From: Rhodospirillaceae bacterium
Lineage (GTDB): Bacteria; Pseudomonadota; Alphaproteobacteria; Bin65
Assembly (NCBI GenBank): GCA_009840595.1
Contig: VXNK01000001.1
Span: forward strand, 1-64,000
Reading direction: 5' to 3'
DNA: 64,000 bases
Under the pieces are notes generated by a model. That model saw nothing but the letters and a program-made list of their open reading frames with translations. It was not told where the DNA came from and did no database searches. Positions 51,964-60,698 of this stretch are shown one piece after another. A program made the translations under genes and the position numbers. Position 1 is the first letter of the stretch. Each line of letters opens with the position of its first letter.

Positions 51964-52319
51964 GCGTTGCCATAAGGAGCAAAACGAACTTTCCGGTTCC
52001 ATTGAGCGTTAACGGCGGAGGAACAGCGGGACAGGCTGCCGTCGTTCCCTGTCGTGCAATTATTGTTCGCCGCTGTGCCGGTGCCTGATCCCACCGCCGT
52101 AAACAAGCATTTTTTCGCTGTACGACGGTCGATGCCGAGCCGCGTTGCAGAACTTGCGCTATACATTTTCTGGCACTCGCCGTTATCCGTCGGGCGCCGC
52201 CTCGTTCGGTGCCGGTGTTTGATCTTTTGGAATCGATCGGCACCGGAAATCTGGCATGCCGATGGGTACGCCGACCTATATTTCGGTCTACCTGTCTTTC
52301 GATGAGGTAGTGACCTTTC
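51964..52319. other. Non-coding stretch between lysR and tRNA-Lys
   Basis: No supported gene, repeat or terminator found in these 356 bases. Composition is slightly less GC-rich than the genes. Short open frames lack ribosome sites and family resemblance. Confidence 0.6.
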
Positions 52320-52395
52320 TGGTACGCCCAGCTGGATTCGAACCAGCGACCTACTGATTAAAAGTCAGTTGCTCTACCAACTGAGCTATGGGCGC
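52320..52395 (-). tRNA. tRNA-Lys (anticodon TTT)
   Basis: The minus strand reads as a full cloverleaf of 76 bases including encoded CCA. Acceptor GCGCCCA pairs with TGGGCGT (one G-U at the end), the D arm is GCTCAGTTGGTAGAGC, the anticodon stem-loop is ACTGA-CTTTTAA-TCAGT, and the T arm contains GGTTCGAATCC. Anticodon TTT decodes AAA/AAG. Confidence 0.97.
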
Positions 52396-52522
52396 ACCCG
52401 GTGCCGCGGTGAGGGCGGCAGGAGGGACCCGATTCGGCCCCGTCTCGGCGCGGCGGAAGATAGGGACGGGCCGGTGGGGCGTCAAGCGAGGCGGGCACGA
52501 CGATGCGGCAGTGAACGGGCGT

Positions 52523-52551
52523 GTAGGGGAGGGTTTAAAACCCTCTCCTAC
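52523..52551. repeat. Near-perfect 14-bp hairpin palindrome
   Basis: GTAGGGGAGGGTTT and AAACCCTCTCCTAC flank a single base, differing at one position that still allows a G-U pair. It lies alone in the 278-base gap between tRNA-Lys and the acyl-CoA synthetase gene. Could be a dispersed intergenic palindrome rather than a terminator, because no T-tract follows. Confidence 0.6.
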
Positions 52552-52673
52552 GGAACGCCGGGAGGCTGTTGGCGGGTGCAGGCCATGCGCCGCCCGGCGC
52601 CATCGCGGCTTGACTCCGCGGCGGCGGCGGGCCACGAGATTCCCGCCCGTCCGACCGATCCCCCGGAGCCGCC

Positions 52674-54329
52674 ATGACCGGCTATATCGATCTGCCCGAC
52701 TACCCGACCGCGCTGGCCGGGGGCGTCCGCCTGCCGGCGCCGGAATATTACAATTTCGGCTTCGACCTGATCGACCGCCGGGCGGCGGAGCGGGACAAGA
52801 CGGCCTTCGTCTACGCCGACGCCAACACCGGAGAGCAGGCGATCTGGCGCTTTTCCGACCTCTCGGCGGCATCCAACCGCTTCGCCAACATGCTGCGCGG
52901 CCTCGGCGCGGCCAAGGGCGATTTCGCCTTCATGATGATCCCGCGGATTCCGGCCTGGTACGAGACCATGATCGGCTGCATCAAGCTCGGCGTGGTCGCC
53001 ATGCCCGGCACCAACCTGCTGCAGCCGAAAGACATCGAATACCGGATCAACAAGGCGCGCGCGCGCTTCGCCATCATAACTGCCGACCATATCGCGAAGA
53101 TCGAGGCGGTGCGCGGCGCCTGCCCGACTCTGGAGCAGGTCGTCGTGGTCGGCGCGCCGCACCGCGATTGGGTTCATTGCGAGGCCGCCTGCGCGGCGGC
53201 GAGCGACACGCTGGACCGCAGCGAGGTCGAGCCGACGCGCCTCGACGAGACGATGCTGGCCTATTTCACCTCCGGCACCACGGCCTTTCCGAAGCTGGTG
53301 CCGCGCAGCCACGAATACGCCATCGCCCACACGCTCACCGCCCGCTACTGGCACGATTTGCACGAGGACGACCTGCACTGGACGATGAGCGACACCGGCT
53401 GGGCCAAGGCGGCCTGGGGCAAGCTGTTCGGCCAGTGGCAGATCGGATCGGCCGTGATGCTCTACAATCCGGCCCCGGCCTTCGACGCCGACGCCCATCT
53501 GCGGCTGTTCGCCGAGCACGGCATCACGACCCTGTGCGCGCCGCCGACCGTGTTCCGCGCCTTCATGCAGATCGACCTGTCGCCCTACGACCTGTCGTCG
53601 CTCCGCCACACGGTGAGCGCCGGCGAGCCGCTCAACCCCGAGGCGCTGCGCGCCTGGAAGGACGCCACCGGCACGGTGCCCCACGACGGCTACGGCCAGA
53701 CCGAGACCGTCAACCTGGTTGCCAACGTGCCCGGTGTCCCCGGATTCGAAGTGCGGCCCGGCTCCATGGGCAAGCCCGTGCCGGGCATGGACGTCGACAT
53801 CGTCGACGACGGCGGCAACCGGCTGCCGGACGGCGAGGTCGGCCACATTGCGGTCAGGACCGACGGCGACACCTGGCCGCCCGGCCTGTTCCACGGCTAT
53901 TACGAGGACGACGCGGCCAACGCCAAGTGCTTCCGCCACGGCTGGTACTATACCGGCGATACCGCGACCCGGGACGCCGACGGCTATATCTGGTTCGTCG
54001 GCCGGGCCGACGACCTGATCTCCTCGGCCGGCTACCGGATCAGCCCGTTCGAGGTCGAAAGCGCGCTGATCGAGCATGAGGCGGTCGCCGAATCCGCGGT
54101 CGTCGGCAAGAAGGACGCGCTGCGCGGCGAGATCGTCAAGGCCTATGTCGTGCTGGCCGAAGGCTTCGAGGCCGGCGAGACGATGGCCAAGACCTTGCAG
54201 GATTTCGTCAAGGCGACGACCGCGCCGTACAAGTATCCGCGCGAGATCGCCTTCGTCGGGGAATTGCCGAAGACCATCTCCGGCAAGATCCGCCGGGTCG
54301 AACTGCGCGACAGGGCCAACGCGGAGTAG
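52674..54329 (+). CDS. AMP-binding acyl-CoA synthetase
   Basis: A 551-residue ANL-superfamily ligase, close to medium-chain/acetyl types. The P-loop TSGTTAFPK (199-207) has Ala204 where Gly is usual. YGQTETV, YTGDTATRD, GRADDLISSAGYRISPFEVE and the C-terminal catalytic Lys in KTISGKIRR are intact. The acid substrate is unknown. It stands alone between a tRNA and an antitoxin gene. Confidence 0.92.
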   Translation: MTGYIDLPDYPTALAGGVRLPAPEYYNFGFDLIDRRAAERDKTAFVYADANTGEQAIWRFSDLSAASNRFANMLRGLGAAKGDFAFMMIPRIPAWYETMIGCIKLGVVAMPGTNLLQPKDIEYRINKARARFAIITADHIAKIEAVRGACPTLEQVVVVGAPHRDWVHCEAACAAASDTLDRSEVEPTRLDETMLAYFTSGTTAFPKLVPRSHEYAIAHTLTARYWHDLHEDDLHWTMSDTGWAKAAWGKLFGQWQIGSAVMLYNPAPAFDADAHLRLFAEHGITTLCAPPTVFRAFMQIDLSPYDLSSLRHTVSAGEPLNPEALRAWKDATGTVPHDGYGQTETVNLVANVPGVPGFEVRPGSMGKPVPGMDVDIVDDGGNRLPDGEVGHIAVRTDGDTWPPGLFHGYYEDDAANAKCFRHGWYYTGDTATRDADGYIWFVGRADDLISSAGYRISPFEVESALIEHEAVAESAVVGKKDALRGEIVKAYVVLAEGFEAGETMAKTLQDFVKATTAPYKYPREIAFVGELPKTISGKIRRVELRDRANAE

Positions 54330-54337
54330 GGACCGGT

Positions 54338-54631
54338 TCAGGCGACCGCGTCGAGCCGCTTCACGCTCTGCCTGATGGCCTTGCCGGAGTCCCGTTCGGC
54401 GACCTCCAGTTCGTAGTGGGACTGGAGATTGAGCCAGAAGGCGGCGGAGACGCCGAATGCCTGCTCCAGCCGCAGGGCGGTATCCGCGGTTATGCCGCGG
54501 CGGCCGCGCACGATGTCGCTGATCCGGTTCTGCGGAATGCCGAGCCGCCTGGCGAGGCCGTTGGCGCTCAGCCCGTAAGGCGCCATGAAGTCTTCACGCA
54601 GGGTCACGCCGGGATGAATGGGTCCGATCAT
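54338..54631 (-). CDS. higA: HigA-family antitoxin / XRE regulator
   Basis: A 97-residue helix-turn-helix protein with the HigA signature IHPGVTLREDFMAPYGLSA, RLGIPQNRISDIVRGRRGIT and AFWLNLQSHYELEVA. HigA proteins bind the HigB mRNase and repress their own operon. No HigB gene is found just upstream, where it normally lies; that space holds a dispersed repeat. It may thus be a solitary regulator. The start at 54631 follows the canonical MIGPIHPG. Confidence 0.88.
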   Translation of the reverse strand: MIGPIHPGVTLREDFMAPYGLSANGLARRLGIPQNRISDIVRGRRGITADTALRLEQAFGVSAAFWLNLQSHYELEVAERDSGKAIRQSVKRLDAVA

Positions 54632-54758
54632 CGGTAATGACCTAACGCGGTTTCGGCAGGGCTCCAAGGGGTAGCCGGCCGGTTCGAGAATACCCGACGC
54701 GGCGCGGCCCTTCCCGCAGCACCGGACCGGACGCTCTCATCTGCCCGAAACCTCTCAT

Positions 54759-54867
54759 TGTCGCCCCGGACGGAGCGCAGCGGAGATCCGGGGTCCAGGG
54801 CCAGGGAGCGCAGGCCTTTCGGGTCGGCTCTGGTTCCCGGCTCTCCCTTCGGTCGGCCGGGATGACA
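54759..54867 (-). repeat. Dispersed palindrome-ended intergenic repeat, copy 2 (inverted)
   Basis: Reverse complement of the family at 24538-24672, starting TGTCGCCCCGG and ending CCGGGATGACA on the plus strand. It lacks the middle module of copy 1. It fills part of the 429-base gap 54632-55060, whose remainder shows no gene. Confidence 0.8.
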
Positions 54868-55060
54868 CATCGGTTGAAGCGACGGGATCTTGGGGCTCTG
54901 TCGGTTGTCAGAATTCGAACTGATTTGCTTCCCACCGGGGCGTTGTCTGGACAGGCCCATGTCGCGTCGCTACACCAACGCACCCGCGATCGGGTAACGG
55001 GAGGGATCGAATGGCCGACACGGCGACCGGCGTCTTGCCGATGCGGAGCTTCGCAGCCGC

Positions 55061-55483
55061 GTGAGCGCCGGCGACTATCGGCTGGACGAGCAGATCGGCT
55101 TCCTGCTGCGCCGGGCGCAGCAGCGGGCGACCGCGATCTTCACCGCGCGCTTCGCCGGATACGGGTTGACGCCGACCCAGTTCGCCGCGCTGGCGAAGAT
55201 CGCCGACGAGGGCGAGGTCTCGCAGAACCGGCTGGGCCGGCTGACCGCCATGGACCCGGCGACCATGAAAGGGGTGACGGACCGGCTCTCGGAGCGCGGC
55301 CTGATCGCCGCCCGGGCGGACCAGGAGGACCGGCGGCGCACCCAGTGGCGCCTGACGGATCCCGGCGCGGCCCTGCTGGCGGCGGCCTACGGCGACGGTT
55401 TCGCGGTCACGGCGGAAATCCTGGACCCGCTCTCGCCGCGGGAACGCGCAACATTTTTGCGTTTGCTGGAGAAAATAACTTGA
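55061..55483 (+). CDS. MarR-family transcriptional regulator
   Basis: A 140-residue winged-helix regulator. VSQNRLGRLTAMDPATMKGV is the recognition region; RADQEDRRRTQWRLTDPG is the wing. GTG start at 55061. It precedes the molybdenum hydroxylase operon in the same direction. A palindrome lies in the gap to it, consistent with local control by an aromatic ligand. Confidence 0.88.
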   Translation: MSAGDYRLDEQIGFLLRRAQQRATAIFTARFAGYGLTPTQFAALAKIADEGEVSQNRLGRLTAMDPATMKGVTDRLSERGLIAARADQEDRRRTQWRLTDPGAALLAAAYGDGFAVTAEILDPLSPRERATFLRLLEKIT

Positions 55484-55523
55484 TGCTTGCGCGGCGGCGG
55501 CAGGTTCGATATGATCGCACAAA

Positions 55524-55543
55524 TTCGTTCGTATACAAACAAG
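55524..55543. promoter_or_regulatory. Candidate MarR operator
   Basis: TTCGTTCGTATACAAACAAG is an imperfect palindrome centred on GTATAC at 55533/55534, 47 bases before the FAD-subunit start. The TTNGT..ACAAA form resembles known MarR operators. Confidence 0.5.
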
Positions 55544-55589
55544 TTAAGCGGCCGGTAAGAGCAGCGGATTCGAGCGGGCAGGGACGGCG

Positions 55590-56444
55590 ATGTCGGTGTA
55601 TCTGCGGCCGGACAATCTCGAAGAGGCGCTGGACGCCCTGCAGCGCCGGCCGCTGACCGTGCTCGCCGGCGGCACCGACTATTATCCCGGCCGGGTCGGC
55701 CGGCCGCTCGACGACGACCTCCTCGATCTGACCGGCATCGCCGCCCTGCGCGGCATCGCCGACGAAGGCGACCGGTGGCGCATCGGCGCGCTCGCGACCT
55801 GGACGGACCTTGTCCGGGCCGATCTGCCGGCCTGTTTCGACGGCCTCAAGGACGCGGCGCGCGAGGTCGGCGGCGTCCAGATCCAGAATGCCGGGACAAT
55901 CGCCGGCAACCTGTGCAACGCCTCGCCGGCGGCCGACGGCGCGCCCAACCTGGCGGCGCTGGAGGCCGAGGTCGAACTCTCGGCCGCGGACGGGGTCCGG
56001 CGGCTGCCGGTGACGGAGTTCCTGACCGGCAACCGGACGACGGCGCTGGGGCCGGGTGAAATTGTTACCGCCGTGCTCGTGCCCAAGCTGCCCGACAATG
56101 CCGCCAGCGCCTTCCTCAAGCTCGGCGCGCGGCGCTATCTGGTCATTTCCATCGTCATGATCGGCATCGTCCTGGTGCCGGACGGCGCTGCGGTCAGCGA
56201 CGCCCGGATCGCCGTCGGCGCCTGTTCCCCGGTGACAAGGCGGTTACCGGCGCTGGAGACCGCCCTGAACGGCCGCCCGCTCGACGGCACGCTAGGCGAA
56301 GCGGTGTCCGCCGATGCGGTCCATGCCGTCCTGTCGCCGATCGACGATGTGCGCGGTTCGGCCGGATACCGGCTCGACGCCACCGTCACGATGCTGCGCC
56401 GCGGCCTGTCGGAGATGGGCCGGCGGATGGGGGCGGGCGCATGA
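55590..56444 (+). CDS. Molybdenum hydroxylase, FAD-binding subunit
   Basis: A 284-residue CoxM-type subunit. FAD motifs are LAGGTDYYPG and IQNAGTIAGNLCNASPAADG. It transfers electrons from the [2Fe-2S] clusters to the final acceptor. ATG at 55590 follows GGGACGGC. It overlaps the large subunit by four bases. The encoded set is a two-subunit enzyme in which Fe-S and Mo parts are one chain. Confidence 0.92.
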   Translation: MSVYLRPDNLEEALDALQRRPLTVLAGGTDYYPGRVGRPLDDDLLDLTGIAALRGIADEGDRWRIGALATWTDLVRADLPACFDGLKDAAREVGGVQIQNAGTIAGNLCNASPAADGAPNLAALEAEVELSAADGVRRLPVTEFLTGNRTTALGPGEIVTAVLVPKLPDNAASAFLKLGARRYLVISIVMIGIVLVPDGAAVSDARIAVGACSPVTRRLPALETALNGRPLDGTLGEAVSADAVHAVLSPIDDVRGSAGYRLDATVTMLRRGLSEMGRRMGAGA

Positions 56445-59218
56445 ATATCGCGGCGGCCGCGACGACTCTGACCGTCAACGGCGAAGAGACGGCGCTGCGC
56501 AGCCCGCCGGCGACCCGGCTCGCGGATGCCTTGCGCAGCGAACTCGGCCTCACCGGCACCAAGGTCGGCTGCGACGCCGGCGATTGCGGCGCCTGCACCG
56601 TGCTGCTGGACGGCGAGCAGGTCTGTTCCTGCATGGTGGCGGTCGCCCAGGCCGCCGGGCGCGACGTGACGACGGTCGAGGGTCTGGCCCGCGACGGCGC
56701 GCTCTCCGACCTACAGGCTGCTTTCCTGCGCCACGGCGCGGCTCAGTGCGGCATCTGCACGCCGGGTATGCTGATGGCGGCGCGCGACCTGCTTGATCGC
56801 AACCCGTCGCCGACCGAGGAACAGGCCGCCGACGCGCTGGGCGGCGTGCTGTGCCGCTGCACCGGCTATCGCAAGATCGTCGAGGCCGTGCTGGATGTTG
56901 CCGGATCGCAGGACTGCGCCCCGCCCGAATTCGTATCCGGGACCGGCCCCGATAACGACAGGGCGGTCGGCGCCCGGATCGAACGGCTGGACGGCGCGCA
57001 AAAGCTCACCGGCGACGAGGTGTTCGGCGCGGATTTCGCACCGCCCGATGCGCTCACCCTGCGCGTCCTGCGTTCACCGATCGCCCGCGGCCGGTTCGAG
57101 ATCGGCGACCTGGACAGCTTCCGGCAGGCCCGGCCCGGCATCGCCGCGGTGCTGACCGCCGCCGACATTCCCGGCAGCAACGCCTTCGGCGTCTATCCGG
57201 TCGGCAAGGACCAGCCCGTGCTGGCCGACCGGATCGTGCGCTACCGGGGCGAGGCCGTGCTCGCCGTCGTGGGCAACGCCGGCGCCGTCGCCGCCCTGCG
57301 CGACGAGGATCTGCCGGTCGTCTGGCATGAAGAAGCGCCGGTCACTGGCATCGACGCGGCGTCGACGCCGGACGCGGCGCTGGTCCAGGGGCATCGGGAC
57401 AGCAACGTCCTGGCGCGCGGCCGGGTCGTCAAGGGCGATGTCGAGCGGGGGTTCGCCGACGCGGACTTCGTCGCCGAGGGCGCATGGCGGACCAGCTTCG
57501 TCGAGCACGCCTATATCGAGCCGGAGGCCGGCTGGGCGCGCCGCATCGGGGACCGGCTCGAAATCCACGTTTCGACCCAGTCGCCCTACATGGACCGCGA
57601 CGAGACCGCGCTGATCCTCGGCATCGGCGAGGAGCAGGTGCGGATCGTCCCGACCGCCTGCGGCGGCGGCTTCGGCGGCAAGCTCGACATCTCCGTCCAG
57701 CCGCTGATCGCGCTCGCCGCCTGGACCTTGGGCGCGCCCGTGCGCTGCACCTACACGCGCCCGGAGAGCATGGCGTCGTCGACCAAGCGCCACCCGGCGG
57801 CGATCCGGGCGCGCGCCGGCTGCACCGCCGACGGCAGGCTCACCGCCTTCGAGTTCCACGGCGACTTCGACACCGGGGCCTACGCCTCCTGGGGCCCGAC
57901 GGTCGCCGACCGGGTGCCGGTCCACGCGGCCGGGCCCTACGTCATCCCCCATGTCAAGAACACGAGCTGCGCCTGGCTGACCAACGCGCCGCCGTCGGGC
58001 GCCTTCCGCGGCTTCGGCGTACCCCAGTCGGCGATCGCCAACGAGGCGCTGCTCGACGACCTCGCCGGGCAATGCGGCCTCGATCCGCTCGCCTTCCGGC
58101 TGAAGAACGCCATCCGCAAGGGCGACGAAACCTCGTCCGGCCAGGTGCTGGAGCACAGCGCCGGCCTCGCCGCCTGTTTCGAGGCCTTGCAGCCGGACTG
58201 GGACCGGGAGCGCGCTGAAGCGGACCGGATCAACCGGGCCGGCGGGCCGCTGCGCCGGGGCGTCGGGGTCGCCGGCATGTGGTACGGCTGCGGCAACACC
58301 TCCATGTCCAACCCGTCGACCATGAAGCTCGGCATTTCCGCCGAGGGGCAGGTCACGCTCTACAACGGCGCGATGGACATGGGGCAGGGGCCGAACACGA
58401 TCATGCCCCAGATCGCCGCCGACGCGCTCGGTGTGCCGGTCGACCGGATCGCCAACGTCGCCGGCGATACCGACCGGACGGCCGACGCCGGCAAATCCTC
58501 CGCATCGCGCCAGACCTTCGTGTCCGGCCGGGCGACCCAGATCGCCGGCGAAACCCTGCGGGCGAACATCCTGCGCCTCGCCAATGTCGGCCCGGCGGCG
58601 GCGCTGGACATCGGCGACGGCCGGATCGTGCTGCGCGACGGCGACGCCGAGCGGACCCTCGATCTCCGGGCGATGGCGCCCGACGCCGAGGGCGACGTGC
58701 TCGCCGCCGACGGCACCTTCGATCCGCCGACGAAGCCGCTCGACGCGAACGGGCAGGGCGTGCCCTACGCGACCTACGGCTTCGGCGCCCATCTCGCCGT
58801 CGTCGACATCGATATCGAACTTGGCACCATCAAGGTCCGGCGCATCGTGGCGGCCCACGATGTCGGCCGCGCGATCAACCCGACCTTGCTGGAAGGGCAG
58901 ATCCACGGCGGCGTCGCCCAGGGGCTCGGCCTTGCCCTGATGGAAGAGTTTGTCCCGGGCCGGACGGAAAACCTGCACGATTACCTGATCCCGACCTTCG
59001 GCGACGTGCCGCCGATCGACACGATCCTGATCGAGGACCCGGAGCCGCTCGGCCCCTACGGCGCCAAGGGCATCGGCGAGCAGGCGCTGATCCCGACCGC
59101 GCCGGCGATCTTCAACGCGGTCCATCATGCGACCGGCGTGCGCCTGCGCCACGCGCCGGCGCTGCCGCACCGGGTCCGCGACGCCCTGCTCGCCGCGCAG
59201 GAGGCCGGCCATGCCTGA
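56441..59218 (+). CDS. Molybdenum hydroxylase, fused [2Fe-2S] and molybdopterin subunit
   Basis: A 925-residue fusion. N-terminal ferredoxin cluster Cys44, 49, 52 and 64 (GCDAGDCGACTVLLDG), second cluster QCGICTPGM (103-106) with GVLCRC (138-140). The molybdopterin domain follows from about residue 180. FGGKLDISVQ, AFRGFGVPQS and the catalytic-type Glu880 in AKGIGEQALIP are present. In most bacteria these are separate small and large subunits. It hydroxylates an N-heteroaromatic or aldehyde substrate next to nitrogen; context favours a nicotinate-like ring. Confidence 0.92.
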   Translation: MNIAAAATTLTVNGEETALRSPPATRLADALRSELGLTGTKVGCDAGDCGACTVLLDGEQVCSCMVAVAQAAGRDVTTVEGLARDGALSDLQAAFLRHGAAQCGICTPGMLMAARDLLDRNPSPTEEQAADALGGVLCRCTGYRKIVEAVLDVAGSQDCAPPEFVSGTGPDNDRAVGARIERLDGAQKLTGDEVFGADFAPPDALTLRVLRSPIARGRFEIGDLDSFRQARPGIAAVLTAADIPGSNAFGVYPVGKDQPVLADRIVRYRGEAVLAVVGNAGAVAALRDEDLPVVWHEEAPVTGIDAASTPDAALVQGHRDSNVLARGRVVKGDVERGFADADFVAEGAWRTSFVEHAYIEPEAGWARRIGDRLEIHVSTQSPYMDRDETALILGIGEEQVRIVPTACGGGFGGKLDISVQPLIALAAWTLGAPVRCTYTRPESMASSTKRHPAAIRARAGCTADGRLTAFEFHGDFDTGAYASWGPTVADRVPVHAAGPYVIPHVKNTSCAWLTNAPPSGAFRGFGVPQSAIANEALLDDLAGQCGLDPLAFRLKNAIRKGDETSSGQVLEHSAGLAACFEALQPDWDRERAEADRINRAGGPLRRGVGVAGMWYGCGNTSMSNPSTMKLGISAEGQVTLYNGAMDMGQGPNTIMPQIAADALGVPVDRIANVAGDTDRTADAGKSSASRQTFVSGRATQIAGETLRANILRLANVGPAAALDIGDGRIVLRDGDAERTLDLRAMAPDAEGDVLAADGTFDPPTKPLDANGQGVPYATYGFGAHLAVVDIDIELGTIKVRRIVAAHDVGRAINPTLLEGQIHGGVAQGLGLALMEEFVPGRTENLHDYLIPTFGDVPPIDTILIEDPEPLGPYGAKGIGEQALIPTAPAIFNAVHHATGVRLRHAPALPHRVRDALLAAQEAGHA

Positions 59219-60698
59219 CGGAACACCTGCAACCGCCAAGGACAAGCCGGGCATCGTCACCTGCGATGCCTGTCCGGTCCTGTGCCGCATCCGCGAAGGG
59301 CGCACCGGCGCCTGCGACCGCTACGGCAATATCGACGGCGCGCTGACCCGGATGGACCCGTTCGTGGTCACCCAGCGCGCCGGCCGCGACGGCGACCTCG
59401 TACCCTTCCAGGGCCAGGACTGGGACGGTTCGCTGATTCCCAACGCCGAGACCTTCGTCACCGGCATCGGCTCCGGCACGACCTATCCGGACTACAAGCC
59501 CGCGCCCTTCATCGTCGCCAGCGAGCATGAGGGTGTCGACATGGTGACGGTCGTTTCCGAAGGCATCTTCAGCTATTGCGGCCTCAAGGTGAAGATCGAC
59601 ACCGACCGCTATATCGGGCCGGAGACCGCGCCGGTGCGCGTCGAGGGCGAGCAGGTCGGCCATGTCACGACGGCGGAATACGGCTCCCAGATGCTCTCGC
59701 TCGGCGGCGTCCGCCATCTCACCGGCGGCTCGAAGAAGGAGGGCGTCGTCACCTGCGATATGATGCTGCGCCTGTCGAACGGCGACGCGATCGACTTCAC
59801 CATCGACGGCGGCGAGGAGCTGACCCTCCAGGCCGGCAAGGCGCCGGTCATCGGCGGCCGGCACGAGGAGCGGATGCGCGTCGGCTGCGGCTCGGCGACC
59901 ATCGGCATCTTCGCGCAGCAATGGTTCGGCCATACCGACGAGGTGATCGTCGTCGACGACCATATCACCGGCGTCCTGACCGAGCACCAGGCCGGCCGTT
60001 TTCTCGACATGAAGCCCGCCGGGATCCGGGTGCGCGGCCGCAAGTCCACGCCGGGGCGCTATTTCCAGGTCGCCGAGCCGGGCAGCGGCTGGGGCGGCAC
60101 CGACGTGACCGACCCGCTATCGATCATCGACACGATCAACCCGAAGGTCGCCTGGCCGGGCGAGCGGCTGCTCATGGTCAGCACGACCGGCGAGGACGCG
60201 GAATATTTCATCCTCGACGACGAACTCCGGCCGCAGACGGCGCCGATGCCGCCCGAACTCTCGGTCGTGGTCGACCGGATCGGCGAGAATTGCGAACCGG
60301 CGCTGGCGACGGTGGCTTTCATGGCCGGGGCCGGCGGATCGCTGCGCGCCGGTGTGACCGAGAACCCGGTGCGGCTGACCCGCTCGGTGCGCAGCGCGCT
60401 GACCCGGGTCACCGCCGGCGGTGCGCCGGTCTACGTCTGGCCGGGCGGCGGCATCACCATCATGGTCGACGTCACGACCATGCCGGAGAACAGCTTCGGC
60501 TACGTCCCGACGCCGGCCATCGTCGCGCCGATCGAATTCACCCTGCGGCTCGACGACTATGCCGCCCTGGGCGGTCATATGGACGCCGTGCGGCAGGTCG
60601 GGGAGATCGTCGACGCCGACCGGCTGCGGGTCGAGAAATGGCACGACCGGGCGCCCTGGCCCGGCGCGCCGTTGAACGGCGTGGCGGCGGACGGATGA
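59211..60698 (+). CDS. 6-Hydroxynicotinate-reductase-like iron-sulfur protein
   Basis: A 495-residue protein resembling proteins annotated as 6-hydroxynicotinate reductase. N-terminal Cys18, 21, 25 and 35 (TCDACPVLCRIREGRTGAC) form a likely [4Fe-4S] site. Long conserved blocks are VTVVSEGIFSYCGLKVKIDT and VRVGCGSATIGIFAQQWFGH-like. The family reduces hydroxylated N-heterocycles in anaerobic nicotinate degradation. Overlap with the preceding gene is eight bases. The true substrate is not proven. Confidence 0.78.
   Translation: MPDGTPATAKDKPGIVTCDACPVLCRIREGRTGACDRYGNIDGALTRMDPFVVTQRAGRDGDLVPFQGQDWDGSLIPNAETFVTGIGSGTTYPDYKPAPFIVASEHEGVDMVTVVSEGIFSYCGLKVKIDTDRYIGPETAPVRVEGEQVGHVTTAEYGSQMLSLGGVRHLTGGSKKEGVVTCDMMLRLSNGDAIDFTIDGGEELTLQAGKAPVIGGRHEERMRVGCGSATIGIFAQQWFGHTDEVIVVDDHITGVLTEHQAGRFLDMKPAGIRVRGRKSTPGRYFQVAEPGSGWGGTDVTDPLSIIDTINPKVAWPGERLLMVSTTGEDAEYFILDDELRPQTAPMPPELSVVVDRIGENCEPALATVAFMAGAGGSLRAGVTENPVRLTRSVRSALTRVTAGGAPVYVWPGGGITIMVDVTTMPENSFGYVPTPAIVAPIEFTLRLDDYAALGGHMDAVRQVGEIVDADRLRVEKWHDRAPWPGAPLNGVAADG

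Noticed and set aside
54862-55656. Plus-strand frame covering the gap and the MarR gene
   Set aside because: It overlaps the repeat and then runs out of frame with the clear MarR protein.
57074-59305. Long minus-strand open frame opposite the Mo hydroxylase
   Set aside because: Composition is Arg/Gly/Ala/Asp-rich without family motifs, and the plus-strand gene has all expected domains.
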